Counted from the stretch's first letter, positions 19,684-27,433 are shown. The stretch: 64,000 nucleotides of DNA from DATLNF01 sp035536235 (GCA_035536235.1 DATLOQ010000045.1:70955-134954), one strand, 5' to 3'. The notes: a model not told the origin generated them from the sequence alone. A program made the numbers and translations.

Positions 19684-20181
19684 TCAGCTGCCGACGACGT
19701 ACGCCGCGTCGGTGGCAGCGGTGTCGCCGCCGGGGGCGCCGGCAAGCGCACCGCCGGGCGTGCTGCTCACGGCGATGTCGCTCAGCTCGGTCCCGGGCTT
19801 GAGCGCGCCCTTCGCCGGCATCGTGAAGACGATCTTGTTGCCGCTGATCTTCACTGCCGGCGGACTCGCATTCGATCCGGTGCACCCTCCGCTGCTGCTG
19901 CCGTCCACGCCGAAGACGTTGCCCCGCCAGGTGCAGTTGTCGTCGGTGCTGAAACGCAGCTGGTAGGCGAACGGCACCGGCGTATTCGGTGGCCCGGCGA
20001 ACTCCACCGTGACCACGAGCTTCGTCTTCTTCTCGGTGACGAACAGGGCGGAGACGATGTCGGCACCGGCTACCGGGTAGTCACCCCTCGGATCGGTGAG
20101 CTGCGGCTTCGGCGCCGCGCCGGCGTGCGGCGCTGCGAGGGCGATCACTGCGATCGCGGCAGCGAGAACGGTACGTCGCAT
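19684..20181 (-). CDS. Secreted protein, tandem paralogue A
   Basis: A 165-residue secreted protein. The signal peptide (~1-22) ends in an AGA-type cleavage site, followed by PKPQLTDPRGDYPVAGADI. The mature part is beta-rich with two cysteines (NCTW, GGCTG) and resembles a small beta-sandwich. The start is ATG 20181; a longer open frame upstream is not conserved. It is 47% or so similar by eye to the next gene, so the two arose by tandem duplication. No catalytic motif is recognised. Confidence 0.75.
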   Translation of the reverse strand: MRRTVLAAAIAVIALAAPHAGAAPKPQLTDPRGDYPVAGADIVSALFVTEKKTKLVVTVEFAGPPNTPVPFAYQLRFSTDDNCTWRGNVFGVDGSSSGGCTGSNASPPAVKISGNKIVFTMPAKGALKPGTELSDIAVSSTPGGALAGAPGGDTAATDAAYVVGS

Positions 20182-20221
20182 GGATGCTCCCCCGTCGAAG
20201 CTGAAGTTGCCGGTGGGAATT

Positions 20222-20259
20222 CGACAGCTCCCGGGCGGATTCCTGCCCGGGAGCTGTCG
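20222..20259 (-). terminator. Hairpin between the tandem secreted-protein genes
   Basis: A perfect 15-base-pair stem (cgacagctcccgggc with its complement) and an 8-base loop. It lies 23 bases after the stop of gene B and upstream of gene A. There is no T-run, as is common for actinobacterial terminators. Confidence 0.65.
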
Positions 20260-20281
20260 TCGAATGCCGGTGGGTGTGCGG

Positions 20282-20791
20282 TTACTTGACCACGTAGGTC
20301 GCGTCGCCCGTCGCGGTGTCACCGGCAGCGCCGGGCCCGGAGCCGGAGAGCACGCCGCCGGGGGCGGAGTAGATCGCGAAGGCGGTGATCTTGGTGCCCA
20401 GCTTGAACGCACCCTTGGTCGGCACCGAGAACGTCAAGGTGTTGCCGTTGATCTTGACGCCGGAGGGGGCTGAGGAGTTGTCGCCGCGGCAGCCGCCGGA
20501 CACCTCGTCGTTGGCGCCGAAGTAGTTGACCCGCCAGTCGCAGCTGCCCGCCATGAAGTTGATCTGGTAGGCGTAGGGAATGGGGGTGGCCGGGCTCGCC
20601 GGGCCGGCCAGCTCGAGGGCGATGACCAGCGTCTTCTTCTTCACGGTGCTGAGCGTGAGGGACACGATGTCGGCGCCAGCCACCGGGTAGTCGCCCTTGG
20701 GGTCGGTGACCTGCGGCGTCGGCGCTGCACTGGCGTGGGAGGCGAACAGGGCTCCGGAGAGTAGTACGGCGGTGAGGGCGACGCGGCGCAT
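20282..20791 (-). CDS. Secreted protein, tandem paralogue B
   Basis: A 169-residue secreted protein with signal peptide (~1-22, ends ASA) and the same opening block as its neighbour: PTPQVTDPKGDYPVAGADI. Cysteines again occur as SCDW and GGCRG, probably one disulfide. The C-terminus ends in TGDATYVVK, against TDAAYVVGS in copy A. The start is ATG 20791, after an AAGGAC ribosome-binding site. A strong hairpin separates it from copy A, so the two copies may be expressed at different levels. Function unknown; it is probably a small wall-associated or extracellular protein. Confidence 0.75.
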   Translation of the reverse strand: MRRVALTAVLLSGALFASHASAAPTPQVTDPKGDYPVAGADIVSLTLSTVKKKTLVIALELAGPASPATPIPYAYQINFMAGSCDWRVNYFGANDEVSGGCRGDNSSAPSGVKINGNTLTFSVPTKGAFKLGTKITAFAIYSAPGGVLSGSGPGAAGDTATGDATYVVK

Positions 20792-20904
20792 GGCAATGTC
20801 CTTCGGGGGTTGGGGGTGCTGCGGGGGTCTTGCGGTGGTAACGACGACCTTCGTCTCCGGTGACGGCACTCCTGCCCCCCGCAAGGAAGAGTGCCGCGCA
20901 TCAG

Positions 20905-20910
20905 TAGGCT
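20905..20910 (+). promoter_or_regulatory. -10 box before the Fic-like gene
   Basis: TAGGCT ends 8 bases before GTG 20919, consistent with a leaderless or near-leaderless transcript. Confidence 0.4.
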
Positions 20911-20918
20911 CTCCGTTC

Positions 20919-21674
20919 GTGGCCGAAGGCGATCCGCTCGTCCCGCTGATGCACCTGCCGGACGTGGCGGAGCGGGTGCTCGCGGCGCGCGGCGGGGTCG
21001 ACCGACTGCTCGGGGAGCGGGTGCTGCGCCGCCGCAGTGCAGAAGTGTCCGCGGAAGCGGGGCTGCGATCGGTGCGGGCCAGCGCCGCGCTCGAAGGAGT
21101 GGTCGTCAGCCTCGACGACCTGCGTCGCGGAGCAGACATTGACGCCCCGGCCGTCCAAGGCGCGCTCCGCGTCGGTCAGGAGATGAGCTCGCTAGGTCCC
21201 GTGCTCGACCGGGCCCCCATGCAGGCGTTGGCCCGGCTGCACGCGCTCGCCGCAGCGGACGCGGTACCCCGCTCCGAGCTCGGCCGGCCCCGAGAGCTCG
21301 GCCTGCCGCCTGCGCACGTGGTAGCTCGCCGACTAGCCACGCTCAGCGAGATCCTGGCAGCACCCACGTCGGTGTCGGCGGTAGTGGTCGCCGCCGTCGT
21401 GCATGGTGAAGTTCTTGCGCTGCAGCCCTTCTCCTGGGGCAATGGCCTGGTTGCGCGCGCTGCCGCCCGGATCGTGCTGGTGCATCGCGGAGTCGACCCC
21501 AAGGCGCTCACCGCGCCGGACGTCGGTCATGCCGTTGACCCCACGGCGTACGCCGATGCGGCCGCGCGCTTCGCTGCGGGAGACGTGCGTCCGTGGCTGC
21601 TCCACTGCGCCGACGCCTTGCTCGCCGGAGCGCAGGAAGGACAGGCGATCTGCTCGGCCCTGGAGCGCGGCTAG
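20919..21674 (+). CDS. Fic-fold protein with degenerate catalytic motif
   Basis: A 251-residue helical protein. Residues ~50-56 read SAALEG, matching the class II Fic inhibitory motif (S/T)XXXE(G/N). At ~168-178 the FIC loop reads QPFSWGNGLVAR, where active enzymes have HPF(D/E)GNGRxxR: the catalytic His is Gln, the acidic residue is Trp and the first Arg is Leu. AMP transfer is therefore unlikely. In actinobacterial annotations such proteins are often called oxidoreductases without evidence. The start is GTG 20919, supported by the -10-like box. It is divergent from the secreted-protein genes and convergent with nnrD. Confidence 0.72.
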   Translation: MAEGDPLVPLMHLPDVAERVLAARGGVDRLLGERVLRRRSAEVSAEAGLRSVRASAALEGVVVSLDDLRRGADIDAPAVQGALRVGQEMSSLGPVLDRAPMQALARLHALAAADAVPRSELGRPRELGLPPAHVVARRLATLSEILAAPTSVSAVVVAAVVHGEVLALQPFSWGNGLVARAAARIVLVHRGVDPKALTAPDVGHAVDPTAYADAAARFAAGDVRPWLLHCADALLAGAQEGQAICSALERG

Positions 21675-21678
21675 CGGT

Positions 21679-22533
21679 TCAGCGCTGGTCGCGAATCACT
21701 GCCGGCACTTCGTCGAGGAGCTCGCGGGCGAGGAAGGTCAGCCCACCGATGCGCTCGGCGAGACGGTCGCCGGCGGTGGCATGCAGGTGCTGACCCCACA
21801 CTCCGGCTTGGGCGGGCGTCGCTCCTCTGGCGAGCAGCCCGGCGACGAGTCCGGCAAGCACGTCGCCCGAGCCTGAGGTGCCCAGCCCGGGGTTGCCGGC
21901 CGCGTTGTGCCAGCGCGAACCGTCCGGTGCGACCACCCAGCCGCGGATCACGACGACAGCGCCGTAGCGCTCCGCGACCGCAGCCGCCGTGGTCTCATCC
22001 TCGACGGCGTCTTCGGTGTCGAGCAGGGCGGCCAGCTCACCTGAGTTCGGCGTCAGCACGGCAGCTGCCCCGAGGAGGTCACGGGAGCGCCCCAGCGCTG
22101 CCAGGCCGGCCAGTGCCCCTGCGTCGACCACCACCGGCGCGCCCTTGCGAAAGCGGAGCGCGCGGTCGATCAGCTCAGGCGCGCTGCCCCTCGACAGTCC
22201 GGGGCCCAGCACGAGCGCATCGGCAGTGGCTAGCCGGGTGTCCACCGCAGCGAGCGCCGCAGGGTCTATGCCCCCGTCGCTGTCGGCGGCAAGGCCGACA
22301 ACGAGCGCCTCCGGCACGGTCACCCCGAGGGCCGCAGAGGTGGGCTCGACGGTGACGATCTGCAGGCGTCCAGCACCGGCGCGCAGCGCAGCGAGACCGG
22401 CGAGAAGGACGGCACCAGGAGTCTCCGTCGTACCACCGAGGACGACCACCGTGCCCCGGTCATGCTTGTCGCCGTCGCCGCCGGGCGCGGGGAGGGCCCA
22501 CTGCCGCAGCAGATCAGCGGTGACCTGGACCAT
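21679..22533 (-). CDS. nnrD: ADP-dependent NAD(P)H-hydrate dehydratase
   Basis: A 284-residue ribokinase-fold enzyme that repairs hydrated NAD(P)H. The family motif GNPGLGTSGSGDVLAGLVAG (~220-240) holds the catalytic aspartate, and LTPNSGELAALL is the substrate-site motif. It lacks the N-terminal epimerase domain found in fused versions. Its ATG overlaps the stop of the phosphatase gene by one base (TGATG), so the two are coupled. It is convergent with the Fic-like gene, 4 bases apart. Confidence 0.9.
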   Translation of the reverse strand: MVQVTADLLRQWALPAPGGDGDKHDRGTVVVLGGTTETPGAVLLAGLAALRAGAGRLQIVTVEPTSAALGVTVPEALVVGLAADSDGGIDPAALAAVDTRLATADALVLGPGLSRGSAPELIDRALRFRKGAPVVVDAGALAGLAALGRSRDLLGAAAVLTPNSGELAALLDTEDAVEDETTAAAVAERYGAVVVIRGWVVAPDGSRWHNAAGNPGLGTSGSGDVLAGLVAGLLARGATPAQAGVWGQHLHATAGDRLAERIGGLTFLARELLDEVPAVIRDQR

Positions 22534-23291
22534 CAGTGCGGGCCTGCCGGCACGTCGGGCTGCGTCGTCACCGGCGCGTGCTCCTCAAGCAGCGGCGCGG
22601 TCTCGTTGTAGGTGAGCAGTCGCATCCCGCCGCGCGGACCCAGGCCCTCGTCGAAGGCATATGTCGTCACCGAGCAGTTGGCGACCTCGGCGGCTCCGTC
22701 GATGGTCAGGACCTGCTCCTCGGTCATCGACTCGATCACGTAGCGGAAGAGCAGCACGACGACCTGGTGCGCGATGACCACCACCTGCTCGCCGTCGCAG
22801 TTGCGGCGCATGTCGTCGAGAACCGAGCGGACGCGCAGCGCGACGTCGGACCACGACTCACCACCGGGGGGCCGGTGATAGAACTTGCCCAGCCTCGTGC
22901 GCCGCTGCGACTCCTCGGGGAAGATCGTCGTGATGCCGCGTCGGGTGAGCCCGTCGAGGATGCCGAACTCACGCTCGCGCAGCCGCTCGTCGAGCACCGT
23001 CGAGACTGTCAGCCGCCCTTCTTCGGCCATGATCTGCGCAGTTTGCTGGGCCCGCAGGTAGGGCGACACGTAGAGCGCGTGGGGTTGGTCGGCGCCGGGT
23101 TGGTGCGACCACCAGACACCGAGAGCCCGAGCCTGCTGGCGGCCCAGCTCGGACAGCGGCACGTCCATGTCCCGGTCCGCGATGTCGATGCGCTCGAGGC
23201 TGTTGGCCTCGGCATGGTCGCGGGCGACGTTGCCGGCGCTCTCGCCGTGCCGGATGACGCTCAGTCGTGCGGGCCAGCTGCTGGTGGGCAC
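22533..23291 (-). CDS. Histidine phosphatase family protein (phosphoglycerate-mutase-like)
   Basis: A 252-residue member of the branch-1 histidine phosphatases. The phosphohistidine motif is IRHGESAGN (~14-22), the acid/base glutamate is in LREREFG (~110), and the second core histidine is in VVVIAHQ (~175). The substrate is not evident. It starts with GTG, downstream of the candidate small RNA and a strong hairpin, and is coupled to nnrD. The family includes sugar-phosphate and nucleotide phosphatases. Confidence 0.85.
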   Translation of the reverse strand: MPTSSWPARLSVIRHGESAGNVARDHAEANSLERIDIADRDMDVPLSELGRQQARALGVWWSHQPGADQPHALYVSPYLRAQQTAQIMAEEGRLTVSTVLDERLREREFGILDGLTRRGITTIFPEESQRRTRLGKFYHRPPGGESWSDVALRVRSVLDDMRRNCDGEQVVVIAHQVVVLLFRYVIESMTEEQVLTIDGAAEVANCSVTTYAFDEGLGPRGGMRLLTYNETAPLLEEHAPVTTQPDVPAGPH

Positions 23292-23336
23292 GGGGTCATC
23301 CTGCCCGACAACGCGGCCGTCGAACGCCGTACAGCA

Positions 23337-23373
23337 AACGGCGCTTCAGCGGGCCAGCCGCTGAAGCGCCGTT
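23337..23373 (-). terminator. Strong hairpin ending the gap after the HAD gene
   Basis: A perfect 16-base-pair stem, aacggcgcttcagcgg with its complement, and a 5-base loop. It lies ~260 bases after the HAD gene and 46 bases before the phosphatase gene, so it would end a transcript made in the gap. Confidence 0.7.
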
Positions 23374-23546
23374 ACCTCACGAGTACCGCGGTTACCAAGC
23401 GTGCTCCTGATCGTCGAAGCGGTTGGGCGCTTGCGCGTCTCCTCACCTCGACGTGCCTCCCGCGGCTGGTCGCACGTGGGTGCTCATCAGTACTCGTGAA
23501 ACGAGCGTGAGGAGGGGGGACTCGCCCACCGCGCCGGCGGCTCGCA
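23337..23546 (-). ncRNA. Candidate structured small RNA, possibly Ms1/MTS2823-like
   Basis: The 343-base gap downstream of the HAD gene has no convincing protein. On the minus strand it shows a promoter-like TTCACA-17-TACAAC, then ~210 bases ending in a perfect 16-bp hairpin. Inside, CTCCTCAC (complement of 23507-23514) can pair with GTGAGGAG (complement of 23439-23446). This closes a domain that holds a small CTCGT-ttc-ACGAG hairpin and an ACGTGC/GCACGT pair. In M. tuberculosis the abundant RNAP-binding RNA MTS2823 (Ms1) lies downstream of the orthologous HAD gene Rv3661 in the same orientation. Identity is inferred from position and foldability, not from a sequence match. Confidence 0.45.
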
Positions 23547-23552
23547 CTGCCA

Positions 23553-23581
23553 GTTGTACGCCGGTGCAGCGCCGTTGTGAA
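23553..23581 (-). promoter_or_regulatory. Promoter candidate for the small RNA
   Basis: On the minus strand TTCACA (23576-23581) and TACAAC (23553-23558) are separated by exactly 17 bases. Transcription would start near 23546, inside the gap. Confidence 0.4.
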
Positions 23582-23634
23582 CCCCTCCGATGGGACTACT
23601 TTTCGCCGGGCGCCGGCCACGGGCTGTCATCGCC

Positions 23635-24432
23635 TCAGCAGCGGGTTGCCCGGCGTCGGGCGGCCAGCATCCGCCACCCGAGAGCGACCGCGCCGACGCC
23701 AACTGCGGCCCCGGCGAGAACCGGGACGGGAGGGCGCGTGAAGGTCGGCACTCTGGACCGCAGCCCTACCGGGCGGGTGAAGTCGCGCACCTCCCACCCG
23801 CGCTGGACCGCAACGCGACGCAGCGCCTTGTCGGGGTTGACGACGACCGGGTGCCCGACGGCGTCGAGCATGGGGAGATCGGTGATCGAGTCGCTGTAGG
23901 CCCAGCAGTCGGCGAGGAACCAGCCCTGCTCAGCCGCGAGGGCTTCGATTGCCTCCGCCTTGTGCACGCCGTAGGCGTAGAAGGCGATGTCGCCGGTGTA
24001 GCGCCCGTCTTCGATCACCATGCGCGTGGCGATCGCGTGGTCCGCTCCGACCATCTCGGCGATGGGTGTCACCACCTCCTCCCCCGAGGACGAGACGATG
24101 ACCACCGCCCGCCCGGCAGCCTGATGGCCTTCGATGAGGGAGACCGCTTCGTCGTAGACCAGCGGGTCGATGAGGTCGTGGAGGGCCTCCTCGACGATGG
24201 AGCGCACCTGGTCGACCGGCCAGCCGGCGCACAGCCCCTTGAGGTAGTCGCGCATCCGAGCCATCTGGTCGGCGTCGGCACCCGCGATGAGGTAGACGAA
24301 CTGCGCGTAGCTGCTCCGAAGCACAGCGCGCCGGTTGACGAGCCCGCCCTGGTAGAAGGTCCGGCCGAAGGCGAGCGTGCTGGACTTCGCGATGACCGTT
24401 TTGTCCAGGTCGAAGAACGCCGCGCCGCCCAT
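23635..24432 (-). CDS. HAD-IB hydrolase (SerB-like phosphatase, Rv3661-like)
   Basis: A 265-residue HAD phosphatase. Motif I is FFDLDKTV with the nucleophile aspartate at the N-terminus, motif II is IVSSSGEE, and motif IV is AYSDSITDLPML. A hydrophobic stretch near the C-terminus (~235-255) suggests membrane association. I chose ATG 24432 because TATCTT sits 6 bases before it and the extra 22 residues from GTG 24498 do not look like family sequence. The C-terminal tail is Arg-rich. Family members act on phosphoserine or related phosphomonoesters; the true substrate is unknown. Confidence 0.88.
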   Translation of the reverse strand: MGGAAFFDLDKTVIAKSSTLAFGRTFYQGGLVNRRAVLRSSYAQFVYLIAGADADQMARMRDYLKGLCAGWPVDQVRSIVEEALHDLIDPLVYDEAVSLIEGHQAAGRAVVIVSSSGEEVVTPIAEMVGADHAIATRMVIEDGRYTGDIAFYAYGVHKAEAIEALAAEQGWFLADCWAYSDSITDLPMLDAVGHPVVVNPDKALRRVAVQRGWEVRDFTRPVGLRSRVPTFTRPPVPVLAGAAVGVGAVALGWRMLAARRRATRC

Positions 24433-24438
24433 GAGCCA

Positions 24439-24444
24439 AAGATA
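24439..24444 (-). promoter_or_regulatory. -10 box before the HAD gene, likely leaderless
   Basis: On the minus strand TATCTT ends 6 bases before ATG 24432. This decides the start codon for the HAD gene. Confidence 0.5.
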
Positions 24445-24529
24445 GTTCTCCGAGGAGGTTTGGCCGGGGAGGAGGTGGGCATCCTCAGCAGTGAGCACGT
24501 CACACAGTCAGCGCGGGGGGGTGTACAAG

Positions 24530-24862
24530 ATGCGCAGAGTCGTCGCTGGAGACCTGGACCAGGTGTCCGAGACCCGCGTCGTCGAGCACCGCTCCGTTGC
24601 TGAGACCATCGCCTCTGTCATCACCGTCCTCTACGCCGCGGTGATCGCGCTCATCGGCATCGACGTGCTGCTCGAAGCCCTCGATGCCCGCGAGGAGAAC
24701 GGTTTTGTCAGCGCCATCGACGGGCTGAGCGGCGCCTTCACCAAGCCTTTCGACGGCGTCTTCGCCGATCAGCGTTACTGGGCCACGGCGCTTATCGCCG
24801 CCGTCGTCTACACCGTGATATATCTCATCGCCATGGCGGCCTTACGACGCGACCCCGCCTAG
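24530..24862 (+). CDS. Small two-helix membrane protein, unknown
   Basis: A 110-residue protein with membrane segments at ~25-48 and ~83-105, linked by an acidic loop containing GFVSAIDGLSGAFTKPFDGVF. I do not recognise the family. It lies between the HAD gene (divergent) and the tad operon. ATG 24530 follows a run of seven Gs as ribosome-binding site; an in-frame GTG at 24521 is possible. The three C-loop hairpins directly after the stop probably terminate its transcript. Confidence 0.7.
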   Translation: MRRVVAGDLDQVSETRVVEHRSVAETIASVITVLYAAVIALIGIDVLLEALDAREENGFVSAIDGLSGAFTKPFDGVFADQRYWATALIAAVVYTVIYLIAMAALRRDPA

Positions 24863-24875
24863 CGCCCCCCACGTT

Positions 24876-24901
24876 CTGACGCCATCCCCCCCCGGCGTCA
24901 G
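24876..24901 (+). terminator. C-loop hairpin 1 of 3
   Basis: The 8-bp stem ctgacgcc/ggcgtcag encloses the loop AT plus eight Cs. It begins 14 bases after the preceding stop codon. Confidence 0.55.
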
Positions 24902-24905
24902 GCGC

Positions 24906-24931
24906 GTCTGGCTCACCCCCCGGAGCCAGAC
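24906..24931 (+). terminator. C-loop hairpin 2 of 3
   Basis: The 9-bp stem gtctggctc/gagccagac encloses the loop A, six Cs, G. It follows hairpin 1 by 4 bases. Confidence 0.55.
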
Positions 24932-24934
24932 ACC

Positions 24935-24971
24935 GGACGACCCCCGCCACCCCCCCCGGCGGGGGTCGTCC
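24935..24971 (+). terminator. C-loop hairpin 3 of 3
   Basis: The 14-bp stem ggacgacccccgcc with its complement encloses the loop A plus eight Cs. It is the strongest of the set and probably the main terminator. Confidence 0.6.
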
Positions 24972-25100
24972 CATGTCCGGGGTCAGGTGGGATCCTGCGC
25001 TGGCCCGTGCAGGACCTCGGCCCTCCCTCCCGCACGCCGCCCTGGTGATCAACGGTCCGTTGTTGCTCTCCAGTGCAGAAGTCCCCACCAGAGATGTCGC

Positions 25101-25137
25101 GGGTCGCCACTTCGGTGCGCATCCGCCGTCCACAGAT
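25101..25137 (+). promoter_or_regulatory. GGGTCGCCAC and TCCACAGAT elements upstream of ssd
   Basis: GGGTCGCCAC (25101-25110), ATCCGCCG (25121-25128) and TCCACAGAT (25129-25137) lie 80-117 bases before the ssd start. The same words occur upstream of DUF4244 and tadE, in a different order here, which suggests a shared regulator of the tad genes. Confidence 0.4.
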
Positions 25138-25217
25138 CGGCGCCCGGGCGGTCACCGCCCGACCCGACGGTCCCAGGCTGAGCTTCTCCTCTCTCGCCTA
25201 CTGCCCTTGGGGGCCCG

Positions 25218-26285
25218 ATGACTCGCCCGCTGCTCGTCACCGCTGATGAGGCCCGTTTGGACGACCTGCTGCGGCTCTGCGCCGCGGCGGGCGTCGAGCC
25301 GCAGGTGGCTCGCGACGTCGCCGCCGCGCGTCGCGCCTGGTCGGGCGCCACCGTCGTGCTGCTCTGCGACGACCTCGCCGCGTCACTCGCTCTTCCGGGT
25401 CTTCCCCGACGCCCCGGCGTCGTCCTCGTCGGCGCCGACCTCGACGACGCATCGGTGTGGCGCCGCGCCGTCGAGCTCGGTGCCGAGCACGTCGTCTTCC
25501 TGCCCGACGCGGACAGCTGGCTGGTGGACCGGCTGGCCGGGGCCGGGGAGGCGGACCGTCTCGGCGTGGTGGTCGGGGTGATGGGCGGCCGGGGCGGGGC
25601 CGGCGCGACCACCTTGTCCGTCGCGCTCGCCGTCGCCTCCCAGCGACTGGGGCATCGGACGACCTTGTGCGACGTGGATCCACTCGGGGGCGGAGTCGAT
25701 CTCGTGCTGGGGAGTGAGAGCGCACCAGGAGCCCGCTGGCCGGACCTGACCGGTGACGTTCGAGTGCCCGGGGGAGTGCTGTCGCTCGCTCCGTCCATCG
25801 ACGACGTGGCGATGGTCAGCTGGGACCGCGGCGACGTCCTAGACCTGCCGCCGGGGGTGTGCGCCTCCGTGCTCAGCAGTGCGCGCCGATCGAGTGATGT
25901 GGTCGTCGTAGACCTGCCCCGCTCGGCTCCCTGGTGCGCGGTCGAGGGCTTGACCGCACTGGACACGCTGCTCCTCGTGGTTCCGCTAGAGGTGCGGGCC
26001 GTGGCCTCGACCGCACGAGTCGCCTCTGCTGTCGCGCCGTACGTCGACGACCTCCGGTTGGTGGTTCGCAGGCGGTCGGTGCCCGGTCTCGACCCGACCT
26101 TCGTGGGGGCCACTCTGGGGCTTCCGGTGGCCGGCGTGTTCAAGCCCGAGCGCTCCGTGGTCTCCGACCTCGACCGCGGGCTGCCGCCGGCAGGGGGCCG
26201 CGGCCACCTGGCCCGGCTGGCGACGCGTCTGGTGCGGGATTTCGTCGGGTCACCGGCGCGCGGAGCGGCCGGCGCGGCGGCGTGA
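25218..26285 (+). CDS. ssd: Septum-site-determining / CpaE(TadZ)-like protein
   Basis: A 355-residue protein: a receiver-like N-terminal part (~1-110) followed by a MinD/ParA-type ATPase domain. The deviant Walker A reads GGRGGAGATT (~125), and DVDPLGGGVD follows as the second conserved block. In M. tuberculosis the orthologue Rv3660c (Ssd) influences septum formation; in Tad systems CpaE/TadZ positions the pilus machine. It heads the operon ssd-tadA-tadB-tadC. The stop overlaps the tadA GTG by 4 bases. Confidence 0.88.
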   Translation: MTRPLLVTADEARLDDLLRLCAAAGVEPQVARDVAAARRAWSGATVVLLCDDLAASLALPGLPRRPGVVLVGADLDDASVWRRAVELGAEHVVFLPDADSWLVDRLAGAGEADRLGVVVGVMGGRGGAGATTLSVALAVASQRLGHRTTLCDVDPLGGGVDLVLGSESAPGARWPDLTGDVRVPGGVLSLAPSIDDVAMVSWDRGDVLDLPPGVCASVLSSARRSSDVVVVDLPRSAPWCAVEGLTALDTLLLVVPLEVRAVASTARVASAVAPYVDDLRLVVRRRSVPGLDPTFVGATLGLPVAGVFKPERSVVSDLDRGLPPAGGRGHLARLATRLVRDFVGSPARGAAGAAA

Positions 26286-27433
26286 GCGAGACGGAGCTGC
26301 TGGACCGGGTGCGACGTCGGCTCGCGGCGCAGAGCGTCGAGCCGACGCCGGCGCGGATCGCTGCCGCGGTCCGGGCCGAAGGCGGGAGCCTGCCGCCCGC
26401 CGACGGGCTGAGCCTCCTGCAGCGCTTGCAGGACGACCTGCTCGGTGCGGGACCGTTGGCGCCGCTGCTGCGCGACACGGCGGTCACCGACGTCCTCGTC
26501 AACGCGGCCGACGAGGTGTGGGTGGACCGCGGTCGCGGGCTCGAGCAGGCGGACATCTGCTTCGCCGATGACGACGACGTACGCCGGCTCGTCGCCCGTC
26601 TCCTCGTGCCCACCGGGCGACGTCTTGACGACGCCCAGCCGTGGGTCGATGCGCGGCTGCCTGACGGCACGCGGCTGCACGCGATCCTCACGCCGATCGC
26701 CAGCCGCGGCACCTGCCTCTCGCTGCGCACTCTGGGCCGCCAGCACTTCACGTTGGCAGACCTCGCTGCGGCTGGGTCGGCCTCGCCCATCGTGGTCGAG
26801 GTGCTGGAGGCCGTCGTGCGAGCTCGGCTGTCGGTGCTGATCAGTGGCGGCACCGGGACGGGCAAGACCACGCTTCTGTCCTGCCTGCTCGGCCTCGTTG
26901 ATGCGGGGGAGCGCATCGTCGTCGTCGAGGACTCGGCTGAGCTGCGGCCCACCTGCCGGCATGTCGTGCGGCTCGAGGCGCGCCCGCCCAACGTCGACGG
27001 TGCGGGCGAGGTGACTCTGCGCGATCTGGTGCGTCAGGCGATGCGGATGCGCCCCGACCGCCTCGTCGTGGGGGAGGTGCGCGGCGCCGAGGTGGCCGAG
27101 ATGCTGGCGGCGCTCAACACAGGACACGAGGGCGGCCTGTCGACCGTGCACGCCAACACCAGCCGCGACGTGCCGGCCCGGCTCGAGGCGCTGGGCAGCA
27201 CGGCCGGGATGACGCGCGACGCCCTGCACGCGCAGGCGGCGGCCGCACTCGACGTCATCGTGCACCTGCGGCGAGCGCGCGACGGACTGCGGACCGTCGC
27301 TGAGATCGGTGTAGTGACCCGAGGTGCGGACGGCCTGGTGGTGGTGCGCGGTGCGGTGGACCGGGACGGGCCAGCCGCCGGCTGGCCGGACCTCGTGGAG
27401 CTGCTCGGTGCCCGCGACGTCCACCTGCCGTGA
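26282..27433 (+). CDS. tadA: TadA/CpaF secretion ATPase
   Basis: A 383-residue hexameric ATPase that powers Tad/Flp pilus assembly. The Walker A is SGGTGTGKTTLL (~190), the Asp box is VVVEDSAEL, the Walker B region is RPDRLVVGEVRG and the His box is GGLSTVHANT. The N-terminal helical domain contains the conserved LGAGPLAPLL. It starts with GTG coupled to ssd (GTGA). The C-terminus ends with HLP just as the tadB start overlaps it by 4 bases. Confidence 0.93.
   Translation: MSETELLDRVRRRLAAQSVEPTPARIAAAVRAEGGSLPPADGLSLLQRLQDDLLGAGPLAPLLRDTAVTDVLVNAADEVWVDRGRGLEQADICFADDDDVRRLVARLLVPTGRRLDDAQPWVDARLPDGTRLHAILTPIASRGTCLSLRTLGRQHFTLADLAAAGSASPIVVEVLEAVVRARLSVLISGGTGTGKTTLLSCLLGLVDAGERIVVVEDSAELRPTCRHVVRLEARPPNVDGAGEVTLRDLVRQAMRMRPDRLVVGEVRGAEVAEMLAALNTGHEGGLSTVHANTSRDVPARLEALGSTAGMTRDALHAQAAAALDVIVHLRRARDGLRTVAEIGVVTRGADGLVVVRGAVDRDGPAAGWPDLVELLGARDVHLP

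Larger units (their letters stand above)
24863..25217 (+). other. 355-base intergenic region upstream of the tad operon
   Basis: No protein gene is supported. The left third holds three consecutive GC hairpins with C-rich loops (24876-24971). The right part holds GGGTCGCCAC and TCCACAGAT elements (25101-25137) also seen upstream of DUF4244 and tadE. It ends in a G-rich ribosome-binding site before ssd. It probably combines the terminator of the small membrane-protein gene with the tad promoter. Confidence 0.6.

Noticed and set aside
23372..23620. 82-residue minus-strand frame in the gap after the HAD gene
   Set aside because: Basic, repetitive composition with no domain; the stretch is better explained as a structured RNA with promoter and terminator.
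24863..25000. Repeated C-rich blocks considered as a CRISPR or tandem repeat array
   Set aside because: Stem sequences all differ and there are no equal-length spacers; these are three separate hairpins.
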